Positions 7,311 through 9,486 of a stretch of DNA of 9,486 bases are shown one piece after another. This DNA comes from Pedosphaera sp. Lineage in GTDB: Bacteria; Verrucomicrobiota; Verrucomicrobiia; Limisphaerales; SXTU01. The translations under genes were made by a program, and so were the position numbers. Position 1 is the stretch's first letter; each line of letters starts with the position of its first letter. The notes under the pieces were generated by a model, which was not told the DNA's origin, searched no databases, and saw only the letters and a list, made by a program, of their open reading frames with translations. Location of the stretch: the NCBI GenBank assembly GCA_009695395.1, contig SIBB01000106.1, positions 1 through 9,486 of the forward strand. Reading direction: 5' to 3'.

Positions 7311-7327
7311 CCAAACCGTGCGGTTGG
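7311..7327. promoter_or_regulatory. Inverted repeat before the molybdoenzyme start
   Basis: CCAAACCG-tg-CGGTTGG is an inverted repeat (7 bp per arm, one bulged A) that begins 6 bp upstream of the preferred ATG at 7305. The 2-nt centre is too small for an RNA hairpin loop, so an operator for a dimeric regulator is more plausible. No family can be named. Confidence 0.3.
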
Positions 7328-7356
7328 CGGGGGGCATTTGCAAGTTTGCCGAAGCC

Positions 7357-7390
7357 GCGAATGCTCGGTCCCGCTGGAAAATAGCATTGC
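7357..7390. repeat. Inverted repeat AATGCT/AGCATT in the oxidase-rpsB gap
   Basis: GCgAATGCT (7357-7365) pairs with AGCATTGC (7383-7390): 8 bp with one bulged G and a 17-nt spacer. It lies between the divergent molybdoenzyme gene and rpsB and upstream of the rpsB leader hairpins. It may be a protein site for either promoter or a stem in the rpsB leader; the sequence does not decide. Confidence 0.3.
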
Positions 7391-7426
7391 CACCAACGTG
7401 CCGGCTGTTAGCTTGCGACCTCTTTT

Positions 7427-7530
7427 CGCCGGAAACGGCGGGAAGCAACGGCCTTAAACCAAACAGCCCGTGCCCGTGTGGGCAGGGGTGGCCAACGTAA
7501 CACCAGAATAAATCCCGAGTTCTGCGGGAT
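7427..7530 (+). promoter_or_regulatory. Structured rpsB leader with three hairpins
   Basis: Three GC-rich hairpins follow each other upstream of rpsB. The first is CGCCG-GAAA-CGGCG (7427-7440), a perfect stem capped by a GNRA tetraloop. The second is CCCgTGCCC-gtgt-GGGCAGGG (7467-7487), 8 bp with one bulged G. The third is ATCCCG-agttctg-CGGGAT (7512-7530), a perfect 6-bp stem. None is followed by a T-run, so they are not ordinary terminators. In E. coli, S2 represses translation of rpsB-tsf through the mRNA leader, so an S2-binding element is a reasonable guess. I cannot match a known leader family, and the transcription start is unknown. Confidence 0.45.
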
Positions 7531-7589
7531 GGCCGGTCGCACCAATTACGGGCGGCGCAGGCTGACAACCAATCGGAACCGTTAAGCAT

Positions 7590-8381
7590 ATGATGACCAT
7601 CGGTATCAAAGAATTGTTGGAGGCGGGCGTCCACTTCGGCCACCAGACCAAGCGTTGGAACCCGAAGATGAAGAAACACATCTTCGAGGCCCGCCACGGA
7701 ATCCACATCATTGACCTCAGCCAGACCGCGCAGCAGCTTCAGGCCGCCTGCGAATTCCTGTCCGGCCTCGTCCGTGGTGGCGGCAACGTCCTCTTCGTCG
7801 GCACCAAGAAGCAGGCTCAGGAAGCCGTGAAGGAATCGGCCAAGGCCTGCGGCCAGATGTATGTCACCGAGCGCTGGCTCGGCGGCACACTCACCAATTT
7901 CAAGACTCTCAAGCGCTCGCTCACCCGCATGAAGAAGCTCGAGACCATGTTCGCCGACGGCTCCGCCGGCAAATACGGCAAGAAGGAACAGTCCGCCCTA
8001 GGCCGCGAACTCGAACGCTTCGTCAAGAACCTCGACGGCATCCGCACCCTCGACAAAATGCCCGACGTCATGTTCGTCGTGGACGTCAAGCGTGAGCACA
8101 ACGCCGTAGCCGAGGCCCGCAAACTCAAGATTCCCATCGTCGCCATCGTGGACACGAACGCCGACCCCGACCTAGTGGACTACCCCATCGCCGGCAACGA
8201 CGACGCCCTCCGCTCCGTCCGCCTCCTGCTCGCCGGTGTGACAGAAGCCTGCGGCACGGCCCGCGCCGAATATGAGGCCAAGCACAGCCGCACCAAGCAG
8301 ACCGCCGAGCCCGCGCCCGAAGCCGTCCCGGCCTTGACCGCGGAGGCCCTCGCCTCCCTCGTCACCCCGCCTCAGGCCTAG
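7590..8381 (+). CDS. rpsB: 30S ribosomal protein S2
   Basis: S2 is a late-assembling protein of the small ribosomal subunit. The 263-residue product has the family opening IKELLEAGVHFGHQTKRWNP (6-25), then GTKKQAQEAV (71-80), the RWLGGTLTNF segment (95-104) and the second signature DVMFVVDVKREHNAVAEA through IPIVAIVDTNADP (159-193). The C-terminal tail after about residue 230 is an Ala/Pro/Glu-rich extension, typical of variable S2 ends. Two ATGs stand in tandem at 7590 and 7593; the second may be the true start, giving MTIGIKELL. No Shine-Dalgarno is visible before either. tsf follows after 86 bp, the classical rpsB-tsf order, so the two are presumably co-transcribed from a promoter in the structured gap upstream. 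Confidence 0.97.
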   Translation: MMTIGIKELLEAGVHFGHQTKRWNPKMKKHIFEARHGIHIIDLSQTAQQLQAACEFLSGLVRGGGNVLFVGTKKQAQEAVKESAKACGQMYVTERWLGGTLTNFKTLKRSLTRMKKLETMFADGSAGKYGKKEQSALGRELERFVKNLDGIRTLDKMPDVMFVVDVKREHNAVAEARKLKIPIVAIVDTNADPDLVDYPIAGNDDALRSVRLLLAGVTEACGTARAEYEAKHSRTKQTAEPAPEAVPALTAEALASLVTPPQA

Positions 8382-8401
8382 TCAGGATTTCCTAGAATCG
8401 T

Positions 8402-8426
8402 GGCGGGTAGCCTCGTGCTGCCCGCC
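8402..8426 (+). promoter_or_regulatory. rpsB-tsf intercistronic hairpin (attenuator candidate)
   Basis: GGCGGGTAGC (8402-8411) pairs fully with GCTGCCCGCC (8417-8426), 10 bp with one G-U pair and loop CTCGT, making a very stable stem. It is followed by a pyrimidine-rich stretch (8427-8461) with CTTTCAAC at 8435-8442 and 8449-8456 rather than a clean T-run. It could be a partial terminator lowering tsf expression relative to rpsB, an RNA processing or end-protecting element, or a translational control site. Its position, 21 bp past the rpsB stop and 41 bp before the tsf start, fits any of these. Confidence 0.55.
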
Positions 8427-8467
8427 GCTTTCATCTTTCAACCCTCAACTTTCAACTGCTCACACAT

Positions 8468-9307
8468 ATGGCTGAAATCACCGCCGCAACCGTAGGCAAG
8501 CTCCGCGAGATGACCGGCGCGGGCTTGATGGACTGCAAGAAAGCGCTCACCGAGAACGGTGGCGACCTCGACCTCTCCGTGGACTGGCTGCGCAAGAAGG
8601 GCGTCGCCAGCGCCGCCAAGAAGGCCGACCGCGCCGCCAACGAGGGCGTCATCGCCCAACACATCGCGCCGGGCTCCAAGGTCGGCGTTCTCCTTGAGAT
8701 CAACTGCGAGACCGACTTCGTCGCCAAGAACGACCAGTTCAGAAACTTCTGCGACAACTTGGCCAAGAAGATCGCCGGCAACCCCGGCGCAGACCTCGAA
8801 CCCGACCGCGTCGTCGCCGTCGCGAAAATCGGTGAGAACGTCCGCATCCACCGCCACACCCGCTGGGAAGTGAGCGGCAACGGCCTCATCGCCGCCTACA
8901 TCCACACCGGCGCGAAAGTCGGCGTGCTCGTCGAAGTGGGTGCGACCAACGAAGCCACCGTCGGCTCCGACGGCTTCAAGGAACTCGTGCGCGACATCAC
9001 CCTGCAAATCGCGGCCGGCAATCCCACCGCCGTCAGCCGCAACGAGATTTCAACCGAGATTCTCGACAAGGAAGACGAGATCGCGCGCAACTCGGACGCC
9101 CTCAAAGGCAAGCCCGCTGCCGCGATGGTCAACATCCTCAAGGGCAAGCGTGAAAAGTATTTCCAAACCGTGTGCCTCGTGGAGCAGGGCTTCGTAAAGA
9201 AGAACGGCGAGATCACCGTGAAGGAACACATTGCCACCGTCGGCAAAGCCCTCGGAGACGAAGTCACCGTCCGCCGCTTCCTCCGCTACCAGATTGGTGC
9301 GGCCTGA
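8468..9307 (+). CDS. tsf: Translation elongation factor Ts
   Basis: EF-Ts exchanges GDP for GTP on EF-Tu in the cytoplasm during elongation. The 279-residue product matches the usual length of about 280. The N-terminal UBA-like domain carries VGKLREMTGAGLMDCKKAL (9-27) and DWLRKKGVASAAKKADR (39-55). The core begins with LLEINCETDFVAKNDQF (75-91), whose TDFV motif contacts EF-Tu. The second core half has GAKVGVLVEVGATNEA (148-163), and the C-terminal module has LVEQGFVKKNGEITVKEHI (237-255), ending at RRFLRYQIGAA. The ATG at 8468 is fixed by the standard N-terminus, MAEITAATVGKLRE. The 86-bp gap to rpsB is longer than in tight operons and holds a stable hairpin. No Shine-Dalgarno is seen. A strong terminator follows the stop by about 20 bp. 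Confidence 0.97.
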   Translation: MAEITAATVGKLREMTGAGLMDCKKALTENGGDLDLSVDWLRKKGVASAAKKADRAANEGVIAQHIAPGSKVGVLLEINCETDFVAKNDQFRNFCDNLAKKIAGNPGADLEPDRVVAVAKIGENVRIHRHTRWEVSGNGLIAAYIHTGAKVGVLVEVGATNEATVGSDGFKELVRDITLQIAAGNPTAVSRNEISTEILDKEDEIARNSDALKGKPAAAMVNILKGKREKYFQTVCLVEQGFVKKNGEITVKEHIATVGKALGDEVTVRRFLRYQIGAA

Positions 9308-9324
9308 GTTTTAGTTCCATCAAC

Positions 9325-9365
9325 GAAGCAAACGGGCATCTCGCAAGAGGTGCCCGTTTTGCTTT
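9325..9365. terminator. Strong bidirectional terminator between tsf and lptB
   Basis: AAACGGGCATCTC (9330-9342) pairs with GAGGTGCCCGTTT (9347-9359) in a 13-bp stem with one G-U pair and a GCAA (GNRA) tetraloop. Further pairing of GAAGC (9325-9329) with GCTTT (9361-9365) extends it past one bulged T. The right flank is TTTTGCTTT, and the left flank is A-rich when read on the minus strand, so it can end both tsf and the convergent lptB transcript, whose stop lies 8 bp away. Confidence 0.9.
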
Positions 9366-9372
9366 CACCACT

Positions 9373-9486
9373 TCACATGTTGAACTCCGGGCCGAGGTAT
9401 ATCTCGCGGGCCTTCGGGTCGTTCAGCAGTTCCTCCGCGTTGCCCTCGTAGATGACTTGGCCGCGGTGGATGAGGTAGGCGCGGTC
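9373..9486 (-). CDS. lptB: LPS export ABC transporter ATPase LptB (C-terminal fragment)
   Basis: Only the last 37 codons and the TGA stop are in the window; the rest lies to the right. The fragment reads DRAYLIHRGQVIYEGNAEEL, then LNDPKAREIYLGPEFNM. The pattern of an ABC-ATPase end (RAY-I--G-----G---E-L) followed by a YLG-x-x-F terminus is characteristic of LptB, where the E. coli protein ends in VKRVYLGEDFRL. LptB hydrolyses ATP with LptFG at the inner membrane to drive lipopolysaccharide toward the outer membrane. The assignment rests on a short piece. A branched-chain amino-acid LivF/LivG-type ATPase is the main alternative, but the YLG-PEF ending favours LptB. It points to a Gram-negative, LPS-bearing cell. 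Confidence 0.83.
   Translation of the reverse strand, partial: DRAYLIHRGQVIYEGNAEELLNDPKAREIYLGPEFNM

Noticed and set aside
7305..7706. A 133-codon minus-strand frame running through the rpsB leader
   Set aside because: It is antisense to the start of rpsB, crosses the hairpin-rich non-coding gap, and shows no protein-family features.

Overview
The window is a GC-rich, gene-dense stretch of a Gram-negative bacterial chromosome made mostly of housekeeping genes. The partial lptB at the right edge implies a lipopolysaccharide outer membrane. The style of AccD and EF-Ts, the apparent absence of Shine-Dalgarno sequences and a GGAGTGTCC-type palindrome suggest a Verrucomicrobiota-like organism, possibly the Pedosphaera/Limisphaera side. 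This assignment is an inference from memory of family styles, not from a search.

Layout from left to right: a terminator hairpin at the left edge; a secreted thioredoxin-fold redoxin on the minus strand (45-614); a divergent gap of 235 bp; accD, the carboxyltransferase beta subunit of acetyl-CoA carboxylase (850-1797, plus); a membrane-anchored coiled-coil protein of unknown function on the minus strand (about 1801-2580), meeting accD tail to tail with 3 bp between the stops; a second divergent gap; pyc, a full-length single-chain pyruvate carboxylase (2806-6318, plus); a short convergent gap with two related imperfect palindromes; a minus-strand pair made of a cytosolic sulfite-oxidase-family molybdoenzyme (6673-7305) followed by a 70-residue unknown protein (6416-6628); a 284-bp structured gap; rpsB (7590-8381) and tsf (8468-9307) on the plus strand with a strong hairpin between them; a strong terminator; and the last 37 codons of lptB on the minus strand.

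The genes fall into small units rather than one operon. accD and pyc are both biotin-dependent carboxylation genes (malonyl-CoA for lipid synthesis, oxaloacetate for anaplerosis), but a minus-strand gene separates them. rpsB-tsf is the classical ribosomal protein S2 / elongation factor Ts operon. Its upstream region and intercistronic region hold the clearest unexplained structure in the window.

I see no mobile element, CRISPR array, tRNA, rRNA or defence system. The main items worth a second look are the three-hairpin rpsB leader, the rpsB-tsf intercistronic hairpin, the REP-like palindrome pair after pyc, the unknown proteins beside pyc and the molybdoenzyme, and the absence of Shine-Dalgarno sequences before every gene. 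I do not see evidence of a large undescribed system.
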